DNA of 64,000 bases from Rhodocyclaceae bacterium (GTDB lineage Bacteria > Pseudomonadota > Gammaproteobacteria > Burkholderiales > Rhodocyclaceae): contig JAVBYI010000008.1 of NCBI GenBank assembly GCA_030824115.1, positions 124,001-188,000 on the forward strand. Direction: 5' to 3'. The notes under the pieces were generated by a model that made no database searches, was not told where the DNA came from, and saw only the letters and a program-made list of their open reading frames with translations. The translations under genes and the position numbers were made by a program. This document shows positions 8,226 through 17,071 of the stretch, one piece after another. Numbering within the stretch: position 1 is the first letter of the stretch; every line of letters starts with the position of its first letter.

Positions 8226-9761
8226 ATGTCCGAAGAAATCGAACTCAAGCTGGCTTTGCCGGAAGCGGAGCATCGCAACTTTCTGCGCCATCCCTTGCTC
8301 AGAAAGGCGACCCGGCGGGAAAGCTATCAGCTGGTCAATCTCTATTACGACACCCCGGACCTGGCCTTGCGCAAGCACGGCGTGGCGTTGCGCTTGCGCG
8401 CCCAGGGCAAGGTGTGGCTACAGACCGTCAAGTGTGCCGGTCAAGCTGCCGGTGGCATCTCGGCACGCCCGGAATGGGAAACGTCTTACGCTGGCCACTT
8501 CGATTTTTCCGCCATCGACGACTTGGCCGTGCGTAACTGGCTGGATCGGCCCAAGCTACGTTCGCGCATTGCCCCAATCTTCGAAACCAACTTCCAGCGC
8601 ATGGCCTGGATTCTCGCGCCCGCCGCAGGCACCGAGCTCATTCTGGTCCTCGATCGCGGCTGGATCGCGGCGGGCGGGCGGCGCGAAGCCATTTCGGAAA
8701 TCGAGATCGAACTCCTGCGCGGCGATGCCGCCCATCTCTTTACCGTGGCTCGCACGCTGGCCGAGCGTGTGCCGGTGGCACCGGCTGCGCGCTCGAAAGC
8801 CGATCGCGGCTATCGCTTGTTCAGACAAGTGCCGCTGGCACCCGTCAAGGCAGGGCCCCTGGCACTGGCGGCCGCCGATGATCCGGCAGCGGCTTTCTCG
8901 CGCATCGCCTTGTCCTGCCTCGACCACCTACAGCAAAACCACGTCGGCGCCATTTCAACGGATGACCCCGAGTACATCCACCAGATGCGTGTCGCCACAC
9001 GCCGTCTGCGCGCCGCCCTGCGTTTGTTTGCGCCGCTGTTGCCCGTCGACTTTGCAACGCAGATAGTGGCCGCCCTGCGTGACATGATGGCCGTACTGGG
9101 CCAAGCGCGCGACCTCGATGTCCTCCTCGCAGAAATCGCCGAGCCGGTCTTGCACGCCCTGCCGGATGAACCGCGTCTGGCGGCATTGATCGGCATCATC
9201 ACGGACCGGCGCTTCGAGCGTCGTCGCGCCGCCGTCGAATTTCTGCGTTCGCCCCGCTATGGCCTGATCACGCTTGAAACCCTGTCTGATCTACACGGCC
9301 ATGCCGAAAAAGTCGGCGCTGGCGGGACGGCAACTGAAGCCGACGCCCTGACACAACACCTGCTCGAATTTGCTACCGACCGCCTGCACCGCCTGCGCAA
9401 GAAAGTGCTGATGCTGGCCCACCGCGCCCGCATCGACGATCCCCCCTCGCTGCATGCCCTACGCATCGCCATCAAGCGCTTGCGCTATGCACTGGAGTTT
9501 TTCTCGCCCCTCGCTTCACCCGTTGCCATGCGCCGGATCTTGAGTCATCTTGTCACCCTGCAGGAAACACTCGGCCAGATCAACGACCTTGCCAATGCGG
9601 GAGCGCTGCTGATGGACTGCGCCGATAACGAAGCGCCTTTGCGGGAAGCGGTTACCCTGATCGGCGGCTGGCACGGCCCACGCCACCAGACCCTGTTGTT
9701 GGCGATTAAGCCAGGACTGAAACAACTCGGTAAACTTCATCTGCCAAAATTACGCCCCTGA
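8226..9761 (+). CDS. CYTH-CHAD domain protein (inorganic triphosphatase-like)
   Basis: A 511-residue two-domain protein. The N-terminal CYTH domain begins with the metal/triphosphate ExExK motif (EIELK, residues 4-8). The C-terminal CHAD domain (about 215-490) is helical and rich in conserved His/Arg (HQMRVATRRLRAALRLF, HALRIAIKRLRYALEFF), which bind polyphosphate. Related proteins hydrolyse tripolyphosphate or associate with polyphosphate granules. I took the ATG at 8226, since the longer frame overlaps the permease gene. A SixA phosphatase gene follows 16 bases later, a pairing often seen with CHAD genes. A dispersed-repeat copy encodes KVGAGGTA at about residues 361-369. Confidence 0.88.
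   Translation: MSEEIELKLALPEAEHRNFLRHPLLRKATRRESYQLVNLYYDTPDLALRKHGVALRLRAQGKVWLQTVKCAGQAAGGISARPEWETSYAGHFDFSAIDDLAVRNWLDRPKLRSRIAPIFETNFQRMAWILAPAAGTELILVLDRGWIAAGGRREAISEIEIELLRGDAAHLFTVARTLAERVPVAPAARSKADRGYRLFRQVPLAPVKAGPLALAAADDPAAAFSRIALSCLDHLQQNHVGAISTDDPEYIHQMRVATRRLRAALRLFAPLLPVDFATQIVAALRDMMAVLGQARDLDVLLAEIAEPVLHALPDEPRLAALIGIITDRRFERRRAAVEFLRSPRYGLITLETLSDLHGHAEKVGAGGTATEADALTQHLLEFATDRLHRLRKKVLMLAHRARIDDPPSLHALRIAIKRLRYALEFFSPLASPVAMRRILSHLVTLQETLGQINDLANAGALLMDCADNEAPLREAVTLIGGWHGPRHQTLLLAIKPGLKQLGKLHLPKLRP
9307..9331 (+). repeat. Dispersed repeat copy 4
   Basis: Five A and a perfect 20-base core. It is in frame inside the CHAD domain, read as KVGAGGTA between two predicted helices. 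Confidence 0.93.
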
Positions 9762-9777
9762 TCTAACAGGGAATCTC

Positions 9778-10245
9778 ATGATGGACCTCATTTTGTGGCG
9801 GCATGCAGAAGCGGAAGAAGGCGGGGCCGGCATGCCCGACAGCAAGCGCCGCCTGACCGCACGTGGCGAAAAACAGGCGCACGACATGGCCAAGTGGCTG
9901 CGCTCGCAGTTACCAAAAAAGACCAAAATCCTCGTCAGCCCGGCCGTCCGCACCCAGCAGACCGCCCATGCGCTAGCCCTGCCCTTTGAGGTAGAGCCAA
10001 AAATTGCCGTGGGCGCCGATGTCGCCGATCTCATTTCGGCCGTCGACTGGCCATCACAATCCGGTGCCGTTCTCCTGGTCGGCCATCAGCCAAGCCTGGG
10101 TCGTCTGGCTGCCCTTCTGCTCTCGGGCACAGAGGCTGACTGGAGCGTCAAGAAAGGCGGGGTCTGGTGGTTCGCCCGGCGTAGCCGCGAAGGGCACGAC
10201 CAGACGGTGTTGCGGGCGGTCATGAATTCGGAGATGCTGCGGTAA
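9778..10245 (+). CDS. sixA: Phosphohistidine phosphatase SixA
   Basis: A 155-residue histidine-phosphatase-superfamily protein. The RHG-type catalytic motif is RHAEAE (R8-H9) and the second catalytic histidine lies in LLVGHQPSLG (H103). SixA removes phosphate from phosphohistidine in HPt domains or in PTS-Ntr proteins. It starts 16 bases after the CYTH-CHAD gene, so the two may be co-transcribed. Length and motifs are normal for the family. Confidence 0.88.
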   Translation: MMDLILWRHAEAEEGGAGMPDSKRRLTARGEKQAHDMAKWLRSQLPKKTKILVSPAVRTQQTAHALALPFEVEPKIAVGADVADLISAVDWPSQSGAVLLVGHQPSLGRLAALLLSGTEADWSVKKGGVWWFARRSREGHDQTVLRAVMNSEMLR

Positions 10246-10251
10246 CAGCAG

Positions 10252-10803
10252 TCAGCTTGCCGGTCGCTGTGCCGACTTTGGCCGGAACGCCTTGACGACG
10301 TTCTCGTGCGTTTCGATGTAAGGGCCACCAATCAGGTCGATGCAGTAAGGCACGGCAGTGAAGACGCCGTCGAGCGTTTCCTTAATCGCCTTGGGTTGTC
10401 CCGGCAGATTCAGGATCAGTGACTTTCCACGCACGACCCCAAGCTGGCGCGACAGGATGGCCGTTGGCACGTATTTGAGGCTGACAGCGCGCATCTGCTC
10501 ACCGAAACCCGGCATGACCTTGTCAGCCACCGCGAGCGTTGCTTCGGGCGTCACGTCGCGCGGGGCCGGGCCGGTGCCGCCGGTGGTCAGCACCAGATGG
10601 CAACCGGCGACATCGCACAGCTCGATCAGGGTGGCTTCGATGACCGGCTGTTCGTCGGGAATCAGGCGGGATTCGAGTTGCCACGGCGAGGCCAGTGCCG
10701 CAGAGAACCATTTCTGTAGCGCCGGGATACCTTTGTCCTCATATACACCCGACGAGGCACGGTCGGAGATCGAGACCAAGCCGATTTTCAGTTCATTCGT
10801 CAT
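10252..10803 (-). CDS. mogA: Molybdopterin adenylyltransferase MogA
   Basis: A 183-residue MoCF-fold protein. The molybdopterin-binding motif TTGGTGPAPRDVTPE is at residues 73-87, with the later NLPGQPKAIKE. It adenylates molybdopterin before molybdenum insertion. The start ATG at 10803 overlaps the end of the upstream darP gene by 11 bases. A longer in-frame ORF upstream lies wholly inside darP and was discarded. moaC at 16.5 kb is another cofactor gene in this window, but not linked in an operon. Confidence 0.9.
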   Translation of the reverse strand: MTNELKIGLVSISDRASSGVYEDKGIPALQKWFSAALASPWQLESRLIPDEQPVIEATLIELCDVAGCHLVLTTGGTGPAPRDVTPEATLAVADKVMPGFGEQMRAVSLKYVPTAILSRQLGVVRGKSLILNLPGQPKAIKETLDGVFTAVPYCIDLIGGPYIETHENVVKAFRPKSAQRPAS

Positions 10804-11332
10804 GGTCGATTGCGTCACTTTCATTTGCCTCATCGGCATTTCCATCCAGTTCGCGCAAGCGGCGATACAGCTCCCGGAAGGCCCGCGGCGGTTTGCCTTG
10901 TTCTTTTTCCCGCAGCGCATTGCGGCGCAACTGGCGCAAATACTGAATATCCGCCCCCGGATGTGCATCGGCAATTTCACCGATGACCTTCTCATCTTCG
11001 AGAAAACGGGTGCGCAGACGTTCCAATGCATGCATGCGCGCATTGGCGGCAGCAGAGAGGCCATTGATCTCATCCAGCGCCGCCTGAATCGGTGCCGGAT
11101 CGATATTGCGCATCAGCTTGCCGATGTACTGCAACTGGCGGCGATGGGCGCCGTGCTGGGTGAAGCGCTGGCAATCGCGCACGGCTTCGCGCAAGTCGTC
11201 GGGCAGGTCAACTTTCTTGAGCTGGTCGGTCGACAGCGCCACGAGTTCGGCGCCGATTGACTGCAGGTCGAGCATCTCGCGTTTTTTCGCGGATTTACTG
11301 GGCCTATCGTAGGGGTTGTCTTCGGTTTCCAC
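10793..11332 (-). CDS. darP: Ribosome biogenesis factor DarP (YjgA, DUF615)
   Basis: A 179-residue highly charged helical protein of the YjgA family (for example KSAKKREMLDLQSIGAELVAL, then DLPDDLREAV and RRQLQYIGKLMR). In E. coli it associates with late 50S assembly intermediates. It is divergent from pmbA, the usual gene pairing in proteobacteria. It overlaps mogA, so they probably share a transcript. Confidence 0.9.
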   Translation of the reverse strand: METEDNPYDRPSKSAKKREMLDLQSIGAELVALSTDQLKKVDLPDDLREAVRDCQRFTQHGAHRRQLQYIGKLMRNIDPAPIQAALDEINGLSAAANARMHALERLRTRFLEDEKVIGEIADAHPGADIQYLRQLRRNALREKEQGKPPRAFRELYRRLRELDGNADEANESDAIDHDE

Positions 11333-11370
11333 GGGTAAGATTATAGCTTTCGACTTTTAGATAATCGCCC

Positions 11371-12723
11371 ATGTCCGCCATATCCGATTTTTCCTTTACG
11401 CCTGACCAGTTTCGCCAACTTGCCAGCGATGTACTGCGCCATGCCGAACGCTGCGGGGCCACGGCCTGTGAGACGGATGTGTCCGAGGGGATTGGCCAGT
11501 CGGTGACGGTGCGCAAGGGGGAAGTCGAAACCATCGAATTCAATCGCGACAAGGGTATTGGCGTGAGTGTCTATCTCGGCCAGCGCCGCGGCCATGCCAG
11601 CACTTCCGACTTTTCACCCGCCTCACTGCGGGCGACGGTCGAAGCCGCACTGTCGATCGCCCGCTTTACCGCCGAAGATGATTGTGCCGGCTTGCCCGAT
11701 CCGGCCCTGCTGGCGCGCGGCACGATGGATCTCGATCTGTATCACCCGTGGCCCCTGTCCGTCGAGGACGCGATCGACATTGCCAGCCGCAGTGAAGCCG
11801 CCGCGTTTGCCGTCGATCCGCGCATCAGCAACAGCGAAGGGGCGACGGTATCCACCCATGCGGCCCATTTCATGTCGGCCAACAGCCTTGGCTTCATGGG
11901 TGGCTTTCCGACCACGCGGCATTACATATCCTGTGTGCCGATTGCCACGCAGGGCAAGGACATGCAGCGCGATGACTGGTATTCCGGCTGGCGCGATCCG
12001 GCACAACTGTCGGCCCCGGAGATCATCGGCGACTACGCGGCACGGCGCACCTTGTCGCGCCTCGGGGCGCGCAAGCTCAAGACGCGTCAGTGCAAGATCA
12101 TGCTGGAGGCGCCGCTGGCCACCATGCTGATCGGCAGCTTTGTGCATGCCGTCAGCGGCGGTAGTCTTTACCGCAAGTCGAGCTTTCTGGTCGATTCGCT
12201 CGGCCAGTGCCTCTTCCCCGAATGGATGAACATCGAGGAGCGCCCGCACCTGCGTAACGCACTTGCTTCTACGCCATTTGATGACGATGGCGTGGCAACG
12301 CACGACCGCACCGTGGTGGATCGTGGCGTGTTGCAGGGTTACTTCCTGTCCACCTACACGGCGCGCAAGCTGGGCATGCCGACCACGGGCAACGCCGGGG
12401 GCAGCCACAATCTGTTGATTGCCCCCAGCCCGGATGCGCCGGCCGACTTTGCCGGTCTGCTCAAGCAAATGGGCACAGGCCTGCTGGTCACTGAACTGCT
12501 CGGCCACGGCATCAACTATGTGACCGGCGACTACTCACGCGGTGCCGCCGGCTACTGGGTCGAGAATGGTGAAATTGCCTATCCGGTCCATGAGGTGACG
12601 GTGGCAGGCAACCTGCGTGACATGTTTGCCGGTATCGAAGCCATCGGCCGCGACACGGTCACCCGCGGGTCGCGTACCGTCGGTTCGATCGTCATCGACC
12701 GCATGACCGTGGCCGGCAGCTAA
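11371..12723 (+). CDS. pmbA: Metalloprotease PmbA/TldE
   Basis: A 450-residue TldE-type subunit. Family regions include the N-terminal TACETDVSEGIGQSVTVRKG, YRKSSFLVDSLGQ, and the C-terminal TGLLVTELLGHGINYVTGDYSRGAAGYWVENG. With TldD (not in the window) it forms a heterodimeric protease that degrades unfolded peptides and matures microcin-like products. TldE itself lacks the zinc HExxxH of TldD, as expected. It is divergent from darP with a 38-base gap. Confidence 0.92.
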   Translation: MSAISDFSFTPDQFRQLASDVLRHAERCGATACETDVSEGIGQSVTVRKGEVETIEFNRDKGIGVSVYLGQRRGHASTSDFSPASLRATVEAALSIARFTAEDDCAGLPDPALLARGTMDLDLYHPWPLSVEDAIDIASRSEAAAFAVDPRISNSEGATVSTHAAHFMSANSLGFMGGFPTTRHYISCVPIATQGKDMQRDDWYSGWRDPAQLSAPEIIGDYAARRTLSRLGARKLKTRQCKIMLEAPLATMLIGSFVHAVSGGSLYRKSSFLVDSLGQCLFPEWMNIEERPHLRNALASTPFDDDGVATHDRTVVDRGVLQGYFLSTYTARKLGMPTTGNAGGSHNLLIAPSPDAPADFAGLLKQMGTGLLVTELLGHGINYVTGDYSRGAAGYWVENGEIAYPVHEVTVAGNLRDMFAGIEAIGRDTVTRGSRTVGSIVIDRMTVAGS

Positions 12724-12753
12724 GCCCAATAACTTTCTCGATGATTCCGTTTT

Positions 12754-12779
12754 GCCGTCCTGCCAGCACCGACTTTTTT
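12754..12779 (-). repeat. Dispersed repeat copy 5
   Basis: Minus orientation, six A, with two core changes. It is intergenic between pmbA and dctP, 30 bases after the pmbA stop. Confidence 0.88.
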
Positions 12780-12847
12780 GGGTGTAGGATTACGCGCACG
12801 TCCTGTCAACAGGATGCCCAAAAACAACCCCACTGAGGAGTGACCAC

Positions 12848-13936
12848 ATGGAACGTCGCAAGTTTTTACAGAACGCCGCCGGTACTGGATTGGCCGGCAT
12901 CCTGGCGGCTGGTGCTGCACCGGCTGTTGTCCATGCACAAACTGCGGTTCGCTGGCGCCTGACCTCCAGCTTCCCGAAGAGTCTGGATACCATCTACGGC
13001 GGTGCCGAGGTGTTGTCCAATCGCCTCAAGGCGATGACCGGCGGCAAGTTTGAAGTACAGGTCTTCGCAGCGGGTGAAATCGCGCCCGGTCTGCAAGCAC
13101 TGGATGTCACACAGAACGGCACGGTCGAGTGCTGCCATACCTGTTCGTACTACTACGTTGGCAAGGACAAGACCTTTGGTTTCGGTACTTCCGTGCCCTT
13201 CGGACTGAACAATCGTCAACTCAATGCGTGGGTTTACTATGGCGGTGGCGACAAGTTGTTGAATGAGTTCTACTCGAACTACAACGTCGTGCACTTCCTC
13301 GGCGGCAACACAGGCGTGCAAATGGGCGGCTGGTTCCGCAAGGAGATCAAGACCCTCAAGGATGTCAAAGGCTTGAAAATGCGTATCGCCGGCCTCGGTG
13401 GTGCGGTGTTTGCCGGTCTGGGTGCTGTACCACAACAGATTGCCGGTTCCGATATCTACCCGGCGCTGGAAAAAGGCACGATTGATGCCGCCGAATGGGT
13501 CGGCCCGTACGACGACGAGAAGCTGGGCTTCTACAAGGTCGCCAAGAACTACTACTTTCCGGGTTGGTGGGAGCCGGGTCCCGGCATCAATTTCTTCATC
13601 AACAAGGATGCCTGGGCTAAGCTGCCGAAGGAATACCAGGAAGCCTTCCAGGCGGCCGCCTACGAGGCCAACGTCACCATGATGGCCGAGTACGACCACA
13701 AGAACCCAATCGCCCTGCGCAATCTGGTCAAGCAAGGCGTCAAGCTGCGCAGCTACTCGCAGGAAATCCTCAAGGCCGCCTACAAGGGAGCACAGGCGCT
13801 GTATGCCGACGAGTCGGCCAAGAACCCGCACTTCAAGAAAATTGCCGAGCACTATTTTGCTTACCAGAAGAGCCAGAACCAGTGGTTTGGCGTGGCCGAG
13901 GCCAGCCTGGATCGATTCCTGCAAACGATCAAGTAA
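12848..13936 (+). CDS. dctP: TRAP transporter substrate-binding protein (DctP family)
   Basis: A 362-residue periplasmic binding protein with a twin-arginine-like leader (ERRKFLQNAAGTGLAGILAAG) and a likely cleavage after VVHAQ. The family core includes GGAEVLSNRLKAMTGGKFEVQVF, the arginine-bearing MRIAGLGGAVFAGLGAVPQQ and DAAEWVGPYDDEKLGF. These features resemble TakP-like (alpha-keto acid or carboxylate) receptors. GAGGAGTG is a good ribosome-binding site. The permease genes dctM and dctQ lie convergently on the other strand beyond a shared terminator, an unusual split arrangement. The substrate is inferred only as an organic acid. Confidence 0.9.
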   Translation: MERRKFLQNAAGTGLAGILAAGAAPAVVHAQTAVRWRLTSSFPKSLDTIYGGAEVLSNRLKAMTGGKFEVQVFAAGEIAPGLQALDVTQNGTVECCHTCSYYYVGKDKTFGFGTSVPFGLNNRQLNAWVYYGGGDKLLNEFYSNYNVVHFLGGNTGVQMGGWFRKEIKTLKDVKGLKMRIAGLGGAVFAGLGAVPQQIAGSDIYPALEKGTIDAAEWVGPYDDEKLGFYKVAKNYYFPGWWEPGPGINFFINKDAWAKLPKEYQEAFQAAAYEANVTMMAEYDHKNPIALRNLVKQGVKLRSYSQEILKAAYKGAQALYADESAKNPHFKKIAEHYFAYQKSQNQWFGVAEASLDRFLQTIK

Positions 13937-13956
13937 TCCGATCTTCCAGGCTGCAA

Positions 13957-13994
13957 TAAAAAATCCCCGGCAGGTAACTGTCGGGGATTTTTGT
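13957..13994. terminator. Bidirectional terminator between dctP and dctM
   Basis: An A-run, the inverted repeat ATCCCCGGCAG / CTGTCGGGGAT (one G:U pair) with a GTAA loop, then a T-run. It can serve both convergent genes. Confidence 0.9.
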
Positions 13995-14004
13995 TTGGGC
14001 CGCG

Positions 14005-15732
14005 CTATTTCTTTTTCGCGTCCTTATCTTCTTCTTCGAAGGATTTGTTGAGAGCATCGTCTTCGGCATCCTCGTCGGTGGTGGCGTCTTCCTTTGCAGA
14101 TTCGTCGGCTGCCGCATCCTGTTCGATCATCTGGTTGATATCGATTTCCGGCCCTCCTGCCGTGTCCGGTGTGGGATCATGTCCTACCAGTTGCGGGAAG
14201 GTGATGACCAGCGCCACCATGATGATCTGGATGACCACAAAGGGAATCGCGCCCCAATAGATTTGCCCGGTAGTGACCGGCTCGGTCGTCTTGCCGGTCA
14301 CATGATCCTTGTAGGGTGAACTGGGTGCCACCGAGCGCAGGTAGAACAGTGCAAAACCAAAGGGCGGATGCATGAAGGAAGTCTGCATATTCACCGCCAT
14401 CAGGATGCCAAACCAGATCAGGTCGATACCCAATGCTTCGGCGGCAGGGGCCAGCAGCGGCAGCACGATGAAGGCCAGTTCGAAGAAGTCGAGAAAGAAG
14501 GCAAGCAGGAAAACCAGAATGTTCACCACAATCAGGAAGCCGGTTTCACCACCAGGTAGATTCGCGAGCAGATGCTCGACCCACTTGTGGCCATCCACGC
14601 CATAGAACGTCAACGAAAAGACACGGGCGCCGATCAGGATGAAGATGACAAAGGTGGTGAGCTTGGCGGTCGAATCCATCGCCTGCTTGAGCAAACTGAC
14701 ATTGAGACGTCTGCGCGATATTGCCATGATGAGCGCACCGGCAGCACCCATGGCACCACCCTCGGTTGGGGTGGCGATACCGATGAAGATGGTGCCCAAA
14801 ACGAGGAAAATCAGCGCCAGCGGCGGGATCAGGACAAAGGTCACTTTCTCGGCCATCTTCGACAGCAAGCCAAGCTTGGTCACTCGGTTGGCAACGGCAG
14901 CGACGAAGGCGACGGCCATGCCGATACACATGGCAATGACGATCAGTTCGTCTGTCGGCTTGTCATCAGGTTGTGTCGAGACCCAATAGAAGGCGGCCGC
15001 CGCTGAGAGTGCCGTCAGTATCAGCAGGGACAGCACCCCGGTCTTGCCGCTCGGTTCCCTGAAAACGCGCGCTTCAGGGGGAAGCGCTGGCGCCGACTTG
15101 GGGTAAAGCATGGCCATGCCGACGACGTAGAGCAGATACAGTCCGGTCAGTACAAAGCCCGGCACGAATGCGCCCTTGTACATGTCGCCCACCGACTTGC
15201 CGAGTTGGTCGGCAATGATGATCAGTACCAGCGAGGGCGGGATAATCTGCGCCAGCGTGCCAGAGGCAGCAATAACGCCCGAGGCCAGCCGTCGGTCGTA
15301 GCCGTAGCGCAGCATGATCGGCAGCGAAATCAGGCCCATCGAAATCACGGAGGCGGCGACGACACCGGTGGTGGCCGCCAGCATGGCGCCAACGAAGATG
15401 ACGGCAATGGCCAGGCCGCCACGGATCGGGCCGAACAACTGGCCGATGGTTTCGAGCAGATCCTCGGCCATGCCCGAACGTTCGAGAATCAGCCCCATGA
15501 AGGTAAAGAAGGGGATGGCCAGTAGCGTGTCGTTGTTCATGATGCCGCCGAAGATGCGTTCCGGCAGCGCCTGGAAGAAGGACGGATTGAACAAGCCAAG
15601 CTCAATGCCGATCCAGCCAAAGATGACGCCATTGGCGGCCAGCGCAAATGCCACCGGGAAACCGAGCAGCAGGAAGATAACCAGCGAGCCGAAGATGATC
15701 GGCGCCATATTGGCAATCAGGAACTCGGTCAT
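14005..15732 (-). CDS. dctM: TRAP transporter large permease DctM
   Basis: A 575-residue polytopic membrane protein with about 12 helices. TRAP signatures include FTFMGLILERSGMAEDLLETIG, ATTGVVAASVISMGLISLPIML and GTIFIGIATPTEGGAMGAAGALI. It is longer than the usual ~430-residue DctM, with an internal extension around residues 230-290. It also has a highly acidic/lysine-rich C-terminal tail (EDATTDEDAEDDALNKS onward), as seen in some betaproteobacterial TRAP permeases. It overlaps dctQ by 4 bases and works with DctQ and DctP in Na+-driven uptake. Confidence 0.92.
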   Translation of the reverse strand: MTEFLIANMAPIIFGSLVIFLLLGFPVAFALAANGVIFGWIGIELGLFNPSFFQALPERIFGGIMNNDTLLAIPFFTFMGLILERSGMAEDLLETIGQLFGPIRGGLAIAVIFVGAMLAATTGVVAASVISMGLISLPIMLRYGYDRRLASGVIAASGTLAQIIPPSLVLIIIADQLGKSVGDMYKGAFVPGFVLTGLYLLYVVGMAMLYPKSAPALPPEARVFREPSGKTGVLSLLILTALSAAAAFYWVSTQPDDKPTDELIVIAMCIGMAVAFVAAVANRVTKLGLLSKMAEKVTFVLIPPLALIFLVLGTIFIGIATPTEGGAMGAAGALIMAISRRRLNVSLLKQAMDSTAKLTTFVIFILIGARVFSLTFYGVDGHKWVEHLLANLPGGETGFLIVVNILVFLLAFFLDFFELAFIVLPLLAPAAEALGIDLIWFGILMAVNMQTSFMHPPFGFALFYLRSVAPSSPYKDHVTGKTTEPVTTGQIYWGAIPFVVIQIIMVALVITFPQLVGHDPTPDTAGGPEIDINQMIEQDAAADESAKEDATTDEDAEDDALNKSFEEEDKDAKKK

Positions 15733-16388
15733 TTCGCATCTCCCGGTTCGGTCTTGGCCACCGCCATGTCATGGTTCATATTGACAATGTCGGCCACCTC
15801 CGGGGCGACCTGATGCTTTTTGATCGCTGCCGCCAGTTCTTCCTCGGCACTGGCCCCTGACTCTTTGGCCAGCACATTGGGACCCGCACCGGTCAGGAAG
15901 GCCAGTCGCTTGATCAGTTCGGAAAACGCCTGCAGGATCAGTAGAGCGAAACCAATTGGCAGCAATAGTCGAACTGGCCAGCGTATCAAACCACCCGGAC
16001 TAGGCGAGCCTTCACCGGAATTCCATGCGTTCATGAATACCGGCCAGGAAAGGTAGGCAATCATCAGGGCCATCGGCAACAGGAAAACCAGAATGCCGAA
16101 TACGTCGATCCAGTTCTGGGCGCGCTCCGAAAGCCGGCCGGCGATGACGTCGATGCGAATATGCTCGTTTTTCTTCAGCACATACGCTGCACAGAAAAGA
16201 AAAATCGCTGAAAACAGGTACCACTGAATTTCCAGCATTGCGTTGGAACTCAGATTGAAGGCAAATCGAGATATCGCATTACCGGCAGAAATCAACACCA
16301 CCACCATGACCAGCCAGATGGCTGCGCGACCGACCGTTTCACTGATGGCATCAATTAGACGTGAGAATTGCAAGAGCATATTCATCAA
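15729..16388 (-). CDS. dctQ: TRAP transporter small permease DctQ
   Basis: A 219-residue protein with four membrane helices (AIWLVMVVVLISAGNAISRF, YLFSAIFLFCAAYVLKKNEHIRIDV, LVFLLPMALMIAYLSWPVF, LLLPIGFALLILQAFSELI). The KKNEHIRIDVI motif is the DctQ hallmark. Its C-terminal ~50 residues are a charged cytoplasmic extension beyond the family core. Its stop overlaps the dctM start. It is the first gene of the minus-strand dctQM unit. Confidence 0.9.
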   Translation of the reverse strand: MMNMLLQFSRLIDAISETVGRAAIWLVMVVVLISAGNAISRFAFNLSSNAMLEIQWYLFSAIFLFCAAYVLKKNEHIRIDVIAGRLSERAQNWIDVFGILVFLLPMALMIAYLSWPVFMNAWNSGEGSPSPGGLIRWPVRLLLPIGFALLILQAFSELIKRLAFLTGAGPNVLAKESGASAEEELAAAIKKHQVAPEVADIVNMNHDMAVAKTEPGDAK

Positions 16389-16520
16389 CTTCTCTCCTCT
16401 GGGCGAGTGGCTATACAGTAAGGATTCACTGCTCGAGCTGCTTGCTTGTAGGCCAACCTGTTTTTATCTGCGGCACCGATCTTAGCGGCTGCGCACAGGT
16501 TTTACCACCGGATACGTGAT

Positions 16521-17018
16521 TCATCTGAGCTTCCAGTGTCCGGACTTCCCCCCCGCCTTTTCGAGCAGGCAAATCTCCTCAATGACCATGCCACGATCTG
16601 CTGCTTTGCACATGTCGTAAATCGTCAGCAGTCCGGTGCTGCAGGCAGTCAGGGCTTCCATCTCGACACCGGTGCGCCCGAAAGTCTCGGCGGTCGTGGT
16701 GCAGGTCACGCAGGACGTTGGCTCATCAAGCACAAATTCGACGGCAACACGGGTGAGGGCAATGGGATGGCAAAGCGGGATCAGGTCGCTGGTGCGCTTG
16801 GCGGCCTGGATGGCGGCGATGCGGGCGATGCCGAGGACGTCGCCTTTTTTGGCACTACCGGACTGGACTAGTGCGAAGGTCGCGGGCTGCATGCGAATCC
16901 GGCCGCTGGCACGGGCAAGACGGGCGGTTTCGGATTTTGCGCCGACATCGACCATGTGGGCCTGGCCGGTGGCATCAAAGTGGGTGAGGGGGGATGCGGT
17001 GGCTTCGTCTGGTGACAT
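16521..17018 (-). CDS. moaC: Cyclic pyranopterin monophosphate synthase MoaC
   Basis: A 165-residue MoaC. Conserved stretches are [46 protein letters not shown] (split by family alignment) and [28 protein letters not shown]. It acts with MoaA in the first step of molybdenum cofactor synthesis. I used the ATG at 17018, because the longer ORF runs into the bepA promoter and lacks family sequence. It is divergent from bepA with a 53-base gap. Confidence 0.92.
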   Translation of the reverse strand: MSPDEATASPLTHFDATGQAHMVDVGAKSETARLARASGRIRMQPATFALVQSGSAKKGDVLGIARIAAIQAAKRTSDLIPLCHPIALTRVAVEFVLDEPTSCVTCTTTAETFGRTGVEMEALTACSTGLLTIYDMCKAADRGMVIEEICLLEKAGGKSGHWKLR

Positions 17019-17071
17019 TTGCTTGCAACTCCGATAACCGGGCAGTTGGGGGGAGCCGGTATCATAGCCGT

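Noticed and set aside
8064-8226. The longer frame upstream of the CYTH-CHAD gene
   Set aside because: It overlaps the permease gene and lacks family sequence. ExExK starts right after the ATG at 8226.
15081-15100. A partial match to the dispersed repeat (reverse-strand AAGTCGGCG) inside dctM
   Set aside because: After nine matching bases the sequence diverges (CCAGCGC instead of CTGGCGG), so it is consistent with chance in a GC-rich gene.
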